NCBI GenBank assembly: GCA_937960435.1
Contig: CALGPN010000034.1
Location: 33,284-97,283 of the forward strand
DNA from: an uncultured Desulfosoma sp.
GTDB lineage: Bacteria > Desulfobacterota > Syntrophobacteria > Syntrophobacterales > DSM-9756
Direction of reading: 5' to 3'
DNA: 64,000 nt
Made by a program: the position numbers and the translations under genes. Shown one piece after another: positions 16,090 to 27,547 of this stretch (the stretch's first letter is position 1; every line of letters begins with the position of its first letter). The notes under the pieces are model-generated. The model saw nothing but the letters and a program-made list of their open reading frames with translations. It was not told the origin of the DNA and ran no database searches.

Positions 16090-17534
16090 AGCAGGAAGCG
16101 ATCACCATGCGCCATGGGGAATCTTCTGAGGGACGGTCTCGAGTCGTTGTGGTGGGGCTCGGGGTGTCAGGCCAGGCGGCGTGCCAGTGGGGGCTTCGTC
16201 AGGGCTATCGTGTTTTGGGAACGGATCTTTCTCGGGACCCGCGTCTTCAGGCGGTGGTGGCGTCCCTCGAGGCCGAAGGGGTGATCGTCCGGCTGGGGGA
16301 GCACCGCTGGGAGGATTTTGTCGAGGCCGACCTTGTGGTGGTCAGCCCCGGCGTGCCGTTGGACACGGGTGTTTTGGTCGCGGCCCGAGACCGAGGCATT
16401 CCGGTCATCGGGGAATTGGAATGGGCGTGGCGTTCTCTTAGAGTTCCGACCGTTGCCGTGACGGGCACAAACGGCAAAACCACCACCACGGAACTTGTCG
16501 GCAGTCTCCTGGAAAACGCGGGCCTAAAAGTTTTCGTGGGCGGAAACATCGGCACGCCCTTAAGCGGATGGCTCGCGGACCACCACCCTGACGGGAGAAT
16601 CGCCCCGTCCCTGGGGGCGGCGCTCGACTGGTGTGTTCTTGAGGTGAGCAGCTTTCAGTTGGACAGTGCACCGACTTTTGCCCCGGACATTGGAATCGTC
16701 TTAAATGTCACGCAGGATCATCTGGACCGCTACCCGGATTTTGAAGCCTATGCCGCGTCGAAGTTTTCGCTGTTTCGAGAAAACGCGCCCGTTCCCCAGA
16801 CGGCCGTGATCAATGCCGACGACCCGGTGTGTCGACGATGGGCGTCGAAACTCAAGGTGCCCACGCTTTTCTTTTCCCGGCAAGATGCTTCGGCTCAGGC
16901 CTTCACGGATGGGCGTACCTTGACGGTTCGGACGCCTCACGGGGAGCCTCGCCGATTTGATCTCAGCCGCTGGGCGCTTCGAGGGGGGCATAACCTAGAA
17001 AACCTCATGGCGGCCTCTTTGGCGGCGTTGCGCTGCGGAGTCGATCCCGCCGTCGTTCAACAAACCATCGACACGTTTCGACCGTCCCCGCATCGCATGG
17101 AATGGCTGGGGACCGTCGACGGTGTGAGCTTCATCAACGATTCCAAAGGAACCAACGTCGGGGCCGTAATGAAGGCCTTGGAAAGCTGCACGTCGCCGGT
17201 GGTGCTTCTTCTTGGGGGGCGTTCCAAGAAAACGGATTTTCGCGAACTGCAACCCCTGTGCGCTGAGAAGGTGAAAGTGGTCATCGGCTTTGGAGAAACG
17301 GGGCCGCAGGCAGCCGCCGAGCTCTCGGGCTGTGTGCCGACGGTCGTCGTCAAAGACTTGGACGAAGCCTTCCAGGAGGCGGTGGCGCGCACGCGGCCTG
17401 GCGATGTGGTGCTTTTGTCGCCGGCCTGTGCTTCATTTGATCAGTATCCCAATTACGGGGCGCGAGGGGACCATTTCCGCGCCTTGTTCCAACGGTATGC
17501 GGAAAAAGCCGCGCAAAGCGGGGGCGGGCGGTAA
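16083..17534 (+). CDS. murD: UDP-MurNAc-L-alanine:D-glutamate ligase MurD
   Basis: 483 residues from the ATG at 16083; a later ATG at 16107 is also possible. It adds D-glutamate to UDP-MurNAc-L-Ala. Visible features are the N-terminal nucleotide-sugar fold VVVVGLGVSGQAA, the P-loop VTGTNGKTTTTELV, the Mur segment LNVTQDHLDRYPDFEAYAASK, INDSKGTNVGAV and the ending LLSPACASFDQYPNYGARGDHF. It directly overlaps murF, with mraY missing between them, and is followed by ftsW after 7 bases. Confidence 0.96.
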   Translation: MLKQEAITMRHGESSEGRSRVVVVGLGVSGQAACQWGLRQGYRVLGTDLSRDPRLQAVVASLEAEGVIVRLGEHRWEDFVEADLVVVSPGVPLDTGVLVAARDRGIPVIGELEWAWRSLRVPTVAVTGTNGKTTTTELVGSLLENAGLKVFVGGNIGTPLSGWLADHHPDGRIAPSLGAALDWCVLEVSSFQLDSAPTFAPDIGIVLNVTQDHLDRYPDFEAYAASKFSLFRENAPVPQTAVINADDPVCRRWASKLKVPTLFFSRQDASAQAFTDGRTLTVRTPHGEPRRFDLSRWALRGGHNLENLMAASLAALRCGVDPAVVQQTIDTFRPSPHRMEWLGTVDGVSFINDSKGTNVGAVMKALESCTSPVVLLLGGRSKKTDFRELQPLCAEKVKVVIGFGETGPQAAAELSGCVPTVVVKDLDEAFQEAVARTRPGDVVLLSPACASFDQYPNYGARGDHFRALFQRYAEKAAQSGGGR

Positions 17535-17541
17535 CGAGGTC

Positions 17542-18720
17542 ATGGGTGTGGAGCGAGAGGAAGCCATCACAGGGATAGGGCCTTACGGGCCGCCCGAACG
17601 GCCTGTGGAGGAAGCGCCGTCTTTGTGGAGCTTGTCCGGGCAGATCTGGGCCGTCGTTTTGATGCTCATCGCCTTCGGCATCCTCATGATCTGGAGTGCC
17701 AGCGTGTCCACGGCGTTGCGTCAGGGCGGGGTTTTCGGCAGTGTGCCCGTCTACCCCTTGAAGCAAATGCTGTATGCCGTGGCCGGGGTGGGCTTGATCC
17801 TCTTTTTTGAGCGGTTTTCTTATCGGTTCTATCTGCCCCTGTCCAAACTCATCCTCATGGGAATGATCGTGGCCCTCTCCCTCGTGTGGATTCCGGGAAT
17901 CGGGGTGGAAATCAACAAGGCGAGGCGGTGGTTCGGCATCGGATCTTTTCTGCTGCAGCCTTCCGAATACGCCAAGGTCGGCTGGGTGATTTACCTCAGC
18001 ACCTACCTGACCCGAAAGAAGGACCGGCTGGATCGGATTCTTTCGGGCCTGCTCCCGTCGCTTTTGGCTCTCGGGGTGCTGTGTCTTCTCTTGCTCATGG
18101 AGCCGGACTTCGGAAGCTGCGCCATCCTGACGGCGGTCAGTTTCGTCCTGTGGACCGCGGGCGGTGTGCCTTGGCGGCATCTTTTTCTTTTCGTTCCTTT
18201 GGCAGGGGCCGGGTTGGCCGCTTTGGTGATCCATTCACCGTACCGCTTGGCTCGATTGATGGCTTTTCTGGATCCTTGGACCGATCCTTTGGACAGCGGC
18301 TACAACCTCATCCAATCCCTTATCGCCGTGGGATCCGGCGGACTTTGGGGCAAAGGGCTGGGCTCCGGCCAGCAGAAGCTCTTTTACCTGCCGGAACCGT
18401 TTACCGATTTCATCGTGGCCGTCATGGCCGAGGAACTGGGTTTTATCGGGCTTTTGTTCCTCATCGCTCTCGTCATGTTTTTCTTCTGGAGAGGCCTGCA
18501 TGTGGCCTTGAAGGCCGTTGACGATCTGGGAGGCCTGCTCGCCCTGGGCATGACTTTTCTTATTGTGTTTCAAGCGTGGTTCAACATCGGGGTTGTCTTG
18601 GGTTTGTTCCCCACCAAGGGTCTGACGTGTCCTTTTTTGTCTTACGGGGGGAGTTCTCTGACGGCCAATTGCATTGCCGTGGGGATCCTCCTCAACGTCG
18701 CCCGACGAGCGAGTTCATGA
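17542..18720 (+). CDS. ftsW: Lipid II polymerase / divisome protein FtsW
   Basis: 392 residues with about ten membrane helices, a SEDS-family glycosyltransferase that polymerises lipid II at the septum together with FtsI. Family signatures include KARRWFGIGSFLLQPSEYAKVG, LMEPDFGS and the ending FPTKGLTCPFLSYGGSSL. The ATG at 17542 was chosen because it lies just after the murD stop and before the first helix. It is followed after 9 bases by murC; murG, normally between them, is absent. Confidence 0.95.
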   Translation: MGVEREEAITGIGPYGPPERPVEEAPSLWSLSGQIWAVVLMLIAFGILMIWSASVSTALRQGGVFGSVPVYPLKQMLYAVAGVGLILFFERFSYRFYLPLSKLILMGMIVALSLVWIPGIGVEINKARRWFGIGSFLLQPSEYAKVGWVIYLSTYLTRKKDRLDRILSGLLPSLLALGVLCLLLLMEPDFGSCAILTAVSFVLWTAGGVPWRHLFLFVPLAGAGLAALVIHSPYRLARLMAFLDPWTDPLDSGYNLIQSLIAVGSGGLWGKGLGSGQQKLFYLPEPFTDFIVAVMAEELGFIGLLFLIALVMFFFWRGLHVALKAVDDLGGLLALGMTFLIVFQAWFNIGVVLGLFPTKGLTCPFLSYGGSSLTANCIAVGILLNVARRASS

Positions 18721-18729
18721 GGCAACAAC

Positions 18730-20135
<1,406 letters not shown>

Positions 20136-20139
<4 letters not shown>

Positions 20140-21047
20140 GGGATTGGAAGCGCTTGACGGGCACCGTCGCGGATGTGGACGTGGAATGGGATGTGCCGGC
20201 ATCCCGTTTAAACACCTTTCGCGTCGGCGGGACCGTGCGCTGCGTTGCACATCCTCGAACCGAAGGCTCTTTGAAAAACCTTCTCAAAGCCCTCAAAGCT
20301 GAAGGTCTTCCATGGTCGATTTTGGGCAACGGCAGCAATGTCCTTTTGCCCGACGGCGTTTGGGATCACATGGTGGTCCTTTTGGATCGATGCTCCGGCC
20401 GTCTCGAGTGGCCTCAAAGGGACGGACGGTCTGGGACTGTGCGGGTGGGGGCCGGGATGAAACTGGCGCAGCTTCTGAGGATGTGTGTTCGTCACGGCTG
20501 GAGCGGGTTGGAATTTCTCGCGGGGATCCCGGCCACGGTCGGCGGGGCGGTGATCATGAACGCAGGGACTCGAACCGGCTCTGTGGAAGACGTTTTGGAG
20601 CGGGTGCGGTTCCTGGACGAGACGCTTGACGAGCGGACGGCGACGCGCTCGGAGCTGTCCATGGGCTATCGGTCGGGAGGGATCCCTGGAGGCGCCGTGG
20701 TTCTGGAGGCGGAATTTCGGGTCGTGGCAGAGCATCCCCGTCTCATCGCCCAAAAGATCGCCGGGCTCATGCGGGAACGTCACCGCAGCCAACCCTGGCG
20801 GTGGCCTTCCGCAGGTTGTGTGTTCAAGAATCCGCCGGGCCGATCGGCCGGAGCGCTCATTGACCAGGCGGGATTTAAGGGGTACCGGGTCGGCGACGCA
20901 GAAGTTTCGCTGCTCCATGCCAACTGGATCGTCAACCGGGGTCGGGCCACCCGTGACGATGTGCTTTGTGTCATCCGAACTGTTCGGGACGGGGTCCGCG
21001 ATCGATTCGGCGTGGATTTGGAGCTTGAAGTGCGGGTTTTGGAATGA
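20136..21047 (+). CDS. murB: UDP-N-acetylenolpyruvoylglucosamine reductase MurB
   Basis: 303 residues from the GTG at 20136, overlapping the murC stop. This FAD/NADPH enzyme makes UDP-MurNAc. The FAD-binding motif ILGNGSNVLLPDG is clear, with EFLAGIPATVGGAVIMNAG and SMGYRSGGI. The catalytic-acid motif reads SAGCVFKNP, with cysteine where E. coli has the proton-donating serine; this variant occurs in type II (short) MurB enzymes and is probably functional. An in-frame start further upstream lies inside murC and is unlikely. Confidence 0.94.
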
Positions 21048-21868
21048 TGAGGCCCAAGAGGAACCGGTACCGCAGAGACCCGCGCCGTGTGGGCGGCCCG
21101 ATTCATTGGATGTTGTTTGTCCTGGCGCTGGCGCTTCTCATGGGGGGAGTTTTGGGGCTGAGTGCCGCTTTGGCCCGAGCTTACAACGCCTTGTTGGATG
21201 CCCCTGTGCTTACGGTGGACGCCGTGGAGATCCGCGGTACGAGCAAGCTGGAGCGCAAAGTGATCTTGGACGCGCTGGGCGTACCCAAGGGGGTCAACAT
21301 GCTCCGGCTGCGCTTGGATGTCCTGGCCGCTCGTCTGGAGAAACTGCCTTGGGTGCGATCCGCCCGGGTGGATTTGCAACCCAGCGGTCGACTCATCGTC
21401 ACCATTGACGAACGCAAACCGAAAGCGGTGATCATGGGACAGCGCCCTCTTCTCATGGACGACGAGGGGGTTTTGTTTCTCGAGGTCAAGCCGGAAGCCT
21501 ACACGGATCTTCCGTATGTGACCAAAGTGGGCGACAAAAAACCCGCTTGCGGCGACCGCCTCCCGGCCTCTTTCCTCCAGGCTTTTCAAGAACTCCTGAA
21601 AGCCCTGGAGAACTCCCCGGGCCTGAGTGTGGGGTTTGTTTCGGAAATTCTTTGGGATCCCGTGGAAGGTATCACCATTTTTGCCAACCCCAAAGGGACC
21701 CGGATTCATTTCGGCACGGGGGATTACATGCGAAAAATCCAACGCCTGCGCGCGGTGCTCAAGGCGGTGGAGCGCCGCACGGGGCTGGATGTGTTGGAGG
21801 CCGTGGATTTGTCGTATCCCGATCGGGCGTATATCCAAGGTCGGTTTCCGAAACCGCAGGGAGTTTGA
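21044..21868 (+). CDS. ftsQ: Cell division protein FtsQ/DivIB
   Basis: 274 residues. After a basic cytoplasmic tail (RPKRNRYRRDPRRVG) comes one membrane helix at about residues 20-45. The POTRA domain follows, starting VDAVEIRGTSKLERKVILDALGVPKG, and then the FtsQ beta domain. It is the scaffold linking FtsL/B to the divisome. ATGA overlap with murB. No ddl precedes it, unlike in E. coli. Confidence 0.92.
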   Translation: MMRPKRNRYRRDPRRVGGPIHWMLFVLALALLMGGVLGLSAALARAYNALLDAPVLTVDAVEIRGTSKLERKVILDALGVPKGVNMLRLRLDVLAARLEKLPWVRSARVDLQPSGRLIVTIDERKPKAVIMGQRPLLMDDEGVLFLEVKPEAYTDLPYVTKVGDKKPACGDRLPASFLQAFQELLKALENSPGLSVGFVSEILWDPVEGITIFANPKGTRIHFGTGDYMRKIQRLRAVLKAVERRTGLDVLEAVDLSYPDRAYIQGRFPKPQGV

Positions 21869-21919
21869 ACCGAGGCTTGCCTCGGGAACCTTCGGGGTCC
21901 TGAGGAGCAAGAGGGGACC

Positions 21920-23143
21920 ATGGCGAGAAGAGATGACCTGATCGTGGGGTTGGATCTGGGGACCACCAAGGTGTGCGTCGTTGTCGGGGAGGTGACCGCC
22001 GAGGGCATCGACATTGTCGGGGTAGGCACGACGCCGTCGGTGGGCATGCGCGGCGGCGTGGTGGTGAACATCGATCAAACGGTCAATGCCATTCGCAAGG
22101 CCGTAAGCGAAGCTGAAAGAATGGCGGGGTGCCAGATCTCCTCGGTTTATGCCAGCGTCGGCGGGACGCACATCACGAGCCTCAACAGCCACGGGGTCAT
22201 TGCCATCAAGAGCCGCGAGGTGACTCGAACGGATGTGGAGCGGGTTTTGGAGGCGGCCAAGGCCATTGCCATGCCTTTTGACCGGAGGGTGCTGCACGTT
22301 TTGCCGCAACAATTCATCGTGGACGATCAGGAGGGGATTCAGGATCCCTTGGGCATGTCCGGCGTTCGGCTGGAGGCCAAAGTGCACATCGTCACGGGGG
22401 CAGCCAGCGCCGTGCAGAACATTGTCAAGTGCTGCGAACGGGCGGGTCTGCATGTGTTGGACATCGTCATGGAATCTCTGGCGTCCAGTGAATCGGTTCT
22501 GGATCCCGACGAAAAGCACCTAGGGGTGGCCTTGGTGGACATGGGCGGAGGCACCACGGATGTGGCGGTGTTTCGCGAGGAGGCCATTCGGTATTCATCG
22601 GTAATCGGCCTGGGCGGCAACCACGTCACGTCGGACATTTCCGTGGGCTTGCGCACCGCCATCGACGAAGCGGAAAAAATTAAACGCCAATACGGCTGCG
22701 CCCTGATCGATCGGGTGGACCCCCAGGAAGTGATTGCCGTGGGGTCTGTGGGGGGGCAAAAACCTCGAGAGTTGGCCCGGTCCATCCTGGCGGAAATCAT
22801 TGAAGCCCGCGTGGAGGAAATCCTGAAGGTCACGGAACTGGAGCTTATTCGCTCGGGCTACATGGAGTTCTTGCATGCGGGCGTCGTGCTCACAGGAGGC
22901 GTATCGTTGCTGCCGGGAATACGGGATCTGGCCGAACGAGTCTTCGACCTTCCCGTGCGTGTAGGGGTGCCTTATCGCTTTGGCGGGTTGGGGGATGTGG
23001 TGAAAAACCCCGTTTACGCCACGGCTACGGGTCTTCTGCTCTACGGACGCCGCCACGGTCCCACTGTGCGTCCGAGATCGTCGGAAGGCACGTGGTGGCA
23101 GAGGGTGTGGGGAGGCATCAAACGGCTGGTTCGAGAGTTCTAG
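21920..23143 (+). CDS. ftsA: Cell division protein FtsA
   Basis: A 407-residue actin-like ATPase that tethers FtsZ to the membrane. The phosphate-1 motif is VGLDLGTTKVCVV, phosphate-2 is VDMGGGTTDVAVF and the adenosine motif is VLTGGVSLLPG. The 1C domain is present (INRAIRKAVSEAERM region) and the C-terminus ends in an amphipathic membrane-targeting helix (WWQRVWGGIKRLVREF). It starts 51 bases after ftsQ. Confidence 0.96.
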   Translation: MARRDDLIVGLDLGTTKVCVVVGEVTAEGIDIVGVGTTPSVGMRGGVVVNIDQTVNAIRKAVSEAERMAGCQISSVYASVGGTHITSLNSHGVIAIKSREVTRTDVERVLEAAKAIAMPFDRRVLHVLPQQFIVDDQEGIQDPLGMSGVRLEAKVHIVTGAASAVQNIVKCCERAGLHVLDIVMESLASSESVLDPDEKHLGVALVDMGGGTTDVAVFREEAIRYSSVIGLGGNHVTSDISVGLRTAIDEAEKIKRQYGCALIDRVDPQEVIAVGSVGGQKPRELARSILAEIIEARVEEILKVTELELIRSGYMEFLHAGVVLTGGVSLLPGIRDLAERVFDLPVRVGVPYRFGGLGDVVKNPVYATATGLLLYGRRHGPTVRPRSSEGTWWQRVWGGIKRLVREF

Positions 23144-23232
23144 GCGTCGGGAAAGGTCGACAGAGGCTTTAAGAACCCGCGACGCGGGCGAGTTTGGACG
23201 GGGAAACGTCAACATCACAAGGGGGAGTCGCT

Positions 23233-24426
23233 ATGGAAAGCAAGCCGATGAATGGAGCCAAAATCAAAGTCTTAGGAATCGGGGGTGGGGGCGGCAACGC
23301 CATCAACAACATGATCGCGGCGGGCATGGAAGGCGTGGAATTCATCGCCGCCAACACCGACTTTCAAGTTCTCGAAAGAAGCAAGGCACCCGTGCGCATC
23401 CAGCTAGGGACCAACCTGACCAAAGGTTTGGGCGCCGGTGGCGATCCGGAAAAGGGGGCCAAGGCTACCGAAGAGGACCTGGACAAGGTTCGAGAGGCTC
23501 TGCAGGATAGCGATATGGTGTTCATCACGGCGGGTCTCGGCGGAGGAACCGGGACGGGTGGAGCTCCGATCATCGCCAGGGTGTGCAAAGAACTTGGGGC
23601 TTTGACGGTGGCGGTGGTGACGAAACCTTTCAGCTTCGAGGGCAAGGTGCGGCAGCGCAATGCCGAGCAAGGCCTCAAAGCTCTCGGCGAAGTGGTGGAC
23701 ACGCTCATCAGCATCCCTAACAACCGCCTGACCAGCCTGGCCGACCGTCGGGCGACGCTCCTTGAGATGTTCCGCAAGGCGGACGACGTGCTGCTTCATG
23801 CCGTCAAGGGCATTTCGGATCTCATCATGAATCCGGGGCTGATCAACGTGGATTTCGCCGATGTCAAGACGGTCATGAGCGAAATGGGGCTGGCCATGAT
23901 GGGCACGGGGGTGGCCAAAGGAGAAAACCGCGCGGCCATGGCGGCCCAGATGGCCATTTCCAGTCCTCTGCTGGAAGACATTTCCATCCACGGGGCACGA
24001 GCCGCCCTCATCAACATTTGTGCAGGCCCGGATCTTGCCATGTACGAGTTTGAAGAAGCGTCCACGATCATTTATAACGAGGTGGACAACGAGGCGCAGA
24101 TCATTCTCGGCACGACCATCGACGAATCCATGGGCGATGAGCTGCGGGTGACGGTCATCGCCACAGGCATCGGGCAGCCGAAGCAGCAGGCCAAACGCGA
24201 GATGTCTCGGATGGCGCGAATCCGACCGGAACCGGCGACGGAACCCGTGATGCCCCATGTGCCCGAGACCATGGTGCTGCCCACGGCGGCGAACGCGCCG
24301 ATTCGGGATGACCTGATCCTGGAAGAGCGGCCCAAGAGGCGCAGCTTTTTCAAAAGACTCACGGGAGGAGCGGTCGACGAGGAAGACTGGAACATTCCCA
24401 CCTTCATTCGCAAGCAAGCCGACTGA
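23233..24426 (+). CDS. ftsZ: Tubulin-like division GTPase FtsZ
   Basis: 397 residues from the ATG at 23233 (GGGGGAG ribosome site). It forms the Z-ring. The tubulin signature GLGGGTGTGGAP, the N-terminal loop VLGIGGGGGNAINNM and the T7 catalytic loop NVDFADVKTVM are all present. After a linker, the conserved C-terminal peptide (EDWNIPTFIRKQAD) that binds FtsA follows. Last gene of the cluster. The 217 bases to the next gene hold no clear terminator. Confidence 0.97.
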   Translation: MESKPMNGAKIKVLGIGGGGGNAINNMIAAGMEGVEFIAANTDFQVLERSKAPVRIQLGTNLTKGLGAGGDPEKGAKATEEDLDKVREALQDSDMVFITAGLGGGTGTGGAPIIARVCKELGALTVAVVTKPFSFEGKVRQRNAEQGLKALGEVVDTLISIPNNRLTSLADRRATLLEMFRKADDVLLHAVKGISDLIMNPGLINVDFADVKTVMSEMGLAMMGTGVAKGENRAAMAAQMAISSPLLEDISIHGARAALINICAGPDLAMYEFEEASTIIYNEVDNEAQIILGTTIDESMGDELRVTVIATGIGQPKQQAKREMSRMARIRPEPATEPVMPHVPETMVLPTAANAPIRDDLILEERPKRRSFFKRLTGGAVDEEDWNIPTFIRKQAD

Positions 24427-24643
24427 GGTCGTTCGGCTTTCCGTGGCATGACTCCCCGTCCTGCATGACCGAGGGCGGCGACGGCGCGGCGAGCGCTCTG
24501 GGTTCGCGGTGTCGTCCCGTCTCTCGGAAACGGGTCCATGAGACCCTCTCTTTCGGGCAGGGGGTACAGCGCGGGTTGGGCTTCCGGCTGCCGAGGGCTT
24601 GGCGCGGGAGTGTTCCCTTCGGGATCGTCGGCCCCGCACGGCC

Positions 24644-26443
24644 ATGAGCTGGAAGCAAAGGCGTCTGTCCCAGCAACGGCTTTCCAAAGAGAAATCCATC
24701 CTCTCCTGGAACGCGGGAGGATCGGTCCGCATCGTCCTCGCTTTTCCCAACACCTATTGGGTTGGGATGTCCAACCTTGGCTTCCAAACAGCCTACCGCC
24801 TCTTTAACCGAATTCCTGACGTGACGTGTGAAAGGGTCTTTTATCCCGACCCCGAGGTCATCCCGGCATGTCGCTCCGGCCGGGAACGACTGGCGTCTTT
24901 CGAGTCTGCGCGCCCTCTGACGGACTTTCATTTGATCGCCTTTTCGGTCTCTTTTGAAAACGACTACCCGGCGGTTCTTGAAATGCTCCATTGGGCGGGA
25001 CTCGCCCTGAGAAGCGCGGAGCGGCACCCGAGAGACCCTCTGGTCGCTGCAGGCGGTGTCGCCGTCTTCCTCAACCCGGAGCCTTTGGCCCCCTTTATGG
25101 ATTTTTTCTTCATTGGAGAAGCGGAAGGCCTGGTGGAGCCGTTCGTGCGGACGTGGAAGGATGCGGGGGGGGGGCGGGAGCTTTCGCGGGAGGACGTGGG
25201 GCAAGCGCTTGCGGAACGGTGTGCCGGCATTTACGTGCCGCGGTTTTACACGCCGCGCTACGGCCCGAGCGGCGTCCTCGAGGCGGTGGAACGAACGGGG
25301 AAGGTCCCTCGCCGAATCCACGCCCTCAAGGCCCATCCCGGCACGACACTCCCGGCTCATTCGGTCATCGTGACGGAAGAAACCGAATTTTCCGACACCG
25401 CCCTCATCGAAATCGGTCGAGGATGCGGCCGCGGATGCCGTTTTTGTGCGGCCGGCTTTGTCTATCGACCTCCTCGTTTTCATGACGTCTCCTCGATCGA
25501 ATCCATCGTGGACAGGTGGCTGCCGCACACCTCGAGGATCGGCCTTGTCAGCCCTGCCGTCTCCGACCATCCACAGATGGACGTGTTGTGCCGACGCCTT
25601 GTGGAACGCGGCGTCCAGGTGCATTTTTCCTCCTTGAGGGCCGACAAGGTGTCTCCGGATATCGTGACGGCTTTGGGAGAAAGCGCTCTCAAAGGGGCGG
25701 CCGTGGCGCCTGAGGCGGGATCCGAGCGCCTGCGGGCGGTCATCGGCAAGAGTCTTACGGACGAGGATGTTCTTACGGCGGCGGAACGCCTCACCGATTA
25801 CGGCATTGCTCAACTCAAGCTCTATTTTATGATCGGGTTGCCTTCGGAGACGCGTGAAGATTTGGCGGCTATCGTCGATCTTATCAAAAGGCTCAAACAT
25901 CGTGTGCTGGAGCGCAGCCGAGGGCGGAAAAAGATGGGGGTGATCACCCTAAGCATCCACTCTTTTGTGCCCAAGCCTTTTACGCCTTTTCAATGGGCGG
26001 CCTTCGCCGGCGTCGGGGAGCTCAAGACCAAGGCAAAATGGCTGCAACAGGCTTTGGGCAAAGTGCCCAATGTGCGGGTGCACTTCGATCTGCCCAAATG
26101 GTCCTACATCCAGGCGCTTCTTGCGCGGGGGGACCGGAGGGTGGCGGACCTCTTGGAGAAAACGGTCTTGGGGAACATGAGTTGGGCTCAAGCCGCAAAG
26201 ACCTCGGTGCTCAACCCGGATTTCTGGGTGATGCGGGAAAGGGGCTCTGAGGAACTCTTTCCGTGGGAGATCGTGGACCACGGGCTGAAGAGATCCTTTC
26301 TCCGGGCCCAGTACGAACAAGCGCTCCAGGGTCTTCCTTCCGAACCGTGTCCCCAAGAGCCTGAGTGCCGCACCTGCGGCGTCTGTGTGCGTTCGGCCGC
26401 GCCATCAGCGACTCAAGGGGGTCAAGAGGGGACGTCGTCTTGA
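24644..26443 (+). CDS. B12-binding-type radical SAM protein (TIGR03960-like)
   Basis: 599 residues from the ATG at 24644. The N-terminal third resembles a cobalamin-binding-like domain (VRIVLAFPNTYWVGMSNLGFQ..., LIAFSVSFENDYPAVLEML, VAAGGVAVFLNPEPL). The radical SAM core starts with the Cx3Cx2C cluster motif in RGCGRGCRFCAAG (about residues 261-273) and continues with a TIM-barrel segment ending IQALLARGDRRV. A short cysteine cluster (CPQEPECRTCGVC) closes the protein. Relatives are YgiQ-like or pair with a TIGR03936 partner; no partner is adjacent here. The reaction is unknown. Confidence 0.85.
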   Translation: MSWKQRRLSQQRLSKEKSILSWNAGGSVRIVLAFPNTYWVGMSNLGFQTAYRLFNRIPDVTCERVFYPDPEVIPACRSGRERLASFESARPLTDFHLIAFSVSFENDYPAVLEMLHWAGLALRSAERHPRDPLVAAGGVAVFLNPEPLAPFMDFFFIGEAEGLVEPFVRTWKDAGGGRELSREDVGQALAERCAGIYVPRFYTPRYGPSGVLEAVERTGKVPRRIHALKAHPGTTLPAHSVIVTEETEFSDTALIEIGRGCGRGCRFCAAGFVYRPPRFHDVSSIESIVDRWLPHTSRIGLVSPAVSDHPQMDVLCRRLVERGVQVHFSSLRADKVSPDIVTALGESALKGAAVAPEAGSERLRAVIGKSLTDEDVLTAAERLTDYGIAQLKLYFMIGLPSETREDLAAIVDLIKRLKHRVLERSRGRKKMGVITLSIHSFVPKPFTPFQWAAFAGVGELKTKAKWLQQALGKVPNVRVHFDLPKWSYIQALLARGDRRVADLLEKTVLGNMSWAQAAKTSVLNPDFWVMRERGSEELFPWEIVDHGLKRSFLRAQYEQALQGLPSEPCPQEPECRTCGVCVRSAAPSATQGGQEGTSS

Positions 26444-26574
26444 CGATTTCTGTGCCGGGTTTTCACGGACAATGATAAAGTGTTCGATGCGGTGCCCCTG
26501 AATGCCCGCAAAAACGCCCGGCGGCATGAATGTGCGCAGGACGTGGAAATTTTCAGCGTTGGAAGGGAAAGACC

Positions 26575-27483
26575 ATGGCATCAGAGCGCAATGACTATTA
26601 CGCGATCCTAGGGGTTTCCCCCGAGGCGTCTCCGGAAGAGATCAAAAAGGCTTTCCGAAAGTTGGCTCTGGAAACCCACCCCGACCGAAACCCGGGGGAT
26701 CCTGCGGCGGAAGAACGGTTCAAAAAAATCAACGAAGCCTACGGTGTGTTGTCCGATCCCCAGAAAAGGGCCGAATACGATCGGTATCGGTCCATGGGGT
26801 TCCATAGTGGGGCAGCGTATGGACCTTCGGGGTTCGGCTACAGCCAGGAAGACATCTTCCGCGATTTTTTCACAAGCCGCCAGGCTCAGGAAATTTTTGC
26901 GGAAATGCGACGAGAATTCGAGCGAATGGGATTTCGTTTCGATGACGGTTTCCTGAACAACATGTTTTTCGGGGGAAAAACCTTTGTCTTTCGCACCACC
27001 ATGTGGAGTGGGCCCGAAGGTGTACGCATGTCCCGCTACACCACTCGCTCTGAAAGCCCATTCGGCGGGCGTCCGGGCACCGGCGACACCTCATCGCCGC
27101 AAAAGGCTTCCTTGGTTGTTCCCATCCTCAAAATGGGCGCCTCGCTGCTCTTTCAAGCGGGTAAGAGTCTGGGGCGTCGTCTGGCGCGCAAGGCTCTGGA
27201 ATGGGTGGGGCTTGACGGCAAGGACACCCCGGGAACTCTGAACGGCGCCGGGGGAGCCGATGTGGTCTATCGGCTGACCATCGATCTCGAGGAGGCCCTT
27301 CACGGGACGGTCATGGAAGTGGCCTTGCCCCATCTCAACAACAAGCGGGTGGCCGTCAGGATTCCGCCAGGCGTTTCCAGCGGAACCCGGCTGAGGTTGA
27401 AAAATCTCGGGAAAACAGTGGAACGCCGGGGCGCTCCGATCCGGGGGGACGCGTACATCGAGCTTCGGGTTGAGGGCCAGTAG
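26575..27483 (+). CDS. J-domain co-chaperone (DnaJ-like, no zinc-finger)
   Basis: 302 residues from the ATG at 26575. A complete J domain occupies residues about 7-70, with the HPD motif in [13 protein letters not shown], which stimulates the ATPase of DnaK. No CxxCxGxG zinc repeats are present, so this is not canonical DnaJ. A central glycine/phenylalanine-rich linker is followed by one DnaJ C-terminal beta domain ([23 protein letters not shown]... to IELRVEG). Probably CbpA-like or a specialised co-chaperone. Confidence 0.85.
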   Translation: MASERNDYYAILGVSPEASPEEIKKAFRKLALETHPDRNPGDPAAEERFKKINEAYGVLSDPQKRAEYDRYRSMGFHSGAAYGPSGFGYSQEDIFRDFFTSRQAQEIFAEMRREFERMGFRFDDGFLNNMFFGGKTFVFRTTMWSGPEGVRMSRYTTRSESPFGGRPGTGDTSSPQKASLVVPILKMGASLLFQAGKSLGRRLARKALEWVGLDGKDTPGTLNGAGGADVVYRLTIDLEEALHGTVMEVALPHLNNKRVAVRIPPGVSSGTRLRLKNLGKTVERRGAPIRGDAYIELRVEGQ

Positions 27484-27547
27484 AGGGAGCGGTTCAGAGC
27501 GCGGGTCACAGGGGTGAGGAGTGTTCTAGACGAAAGGAGCGAGTCCG

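Noticed and set aside
20780..22519. Long minus-strand frame (579 codons) opposite murB, ftsQ and ftsA
   Set aside because: Runs antisense across three well-supported genes and has His/Gln/Arg-rich low-information sequence typical of antisense frames in GC-rich DNA.
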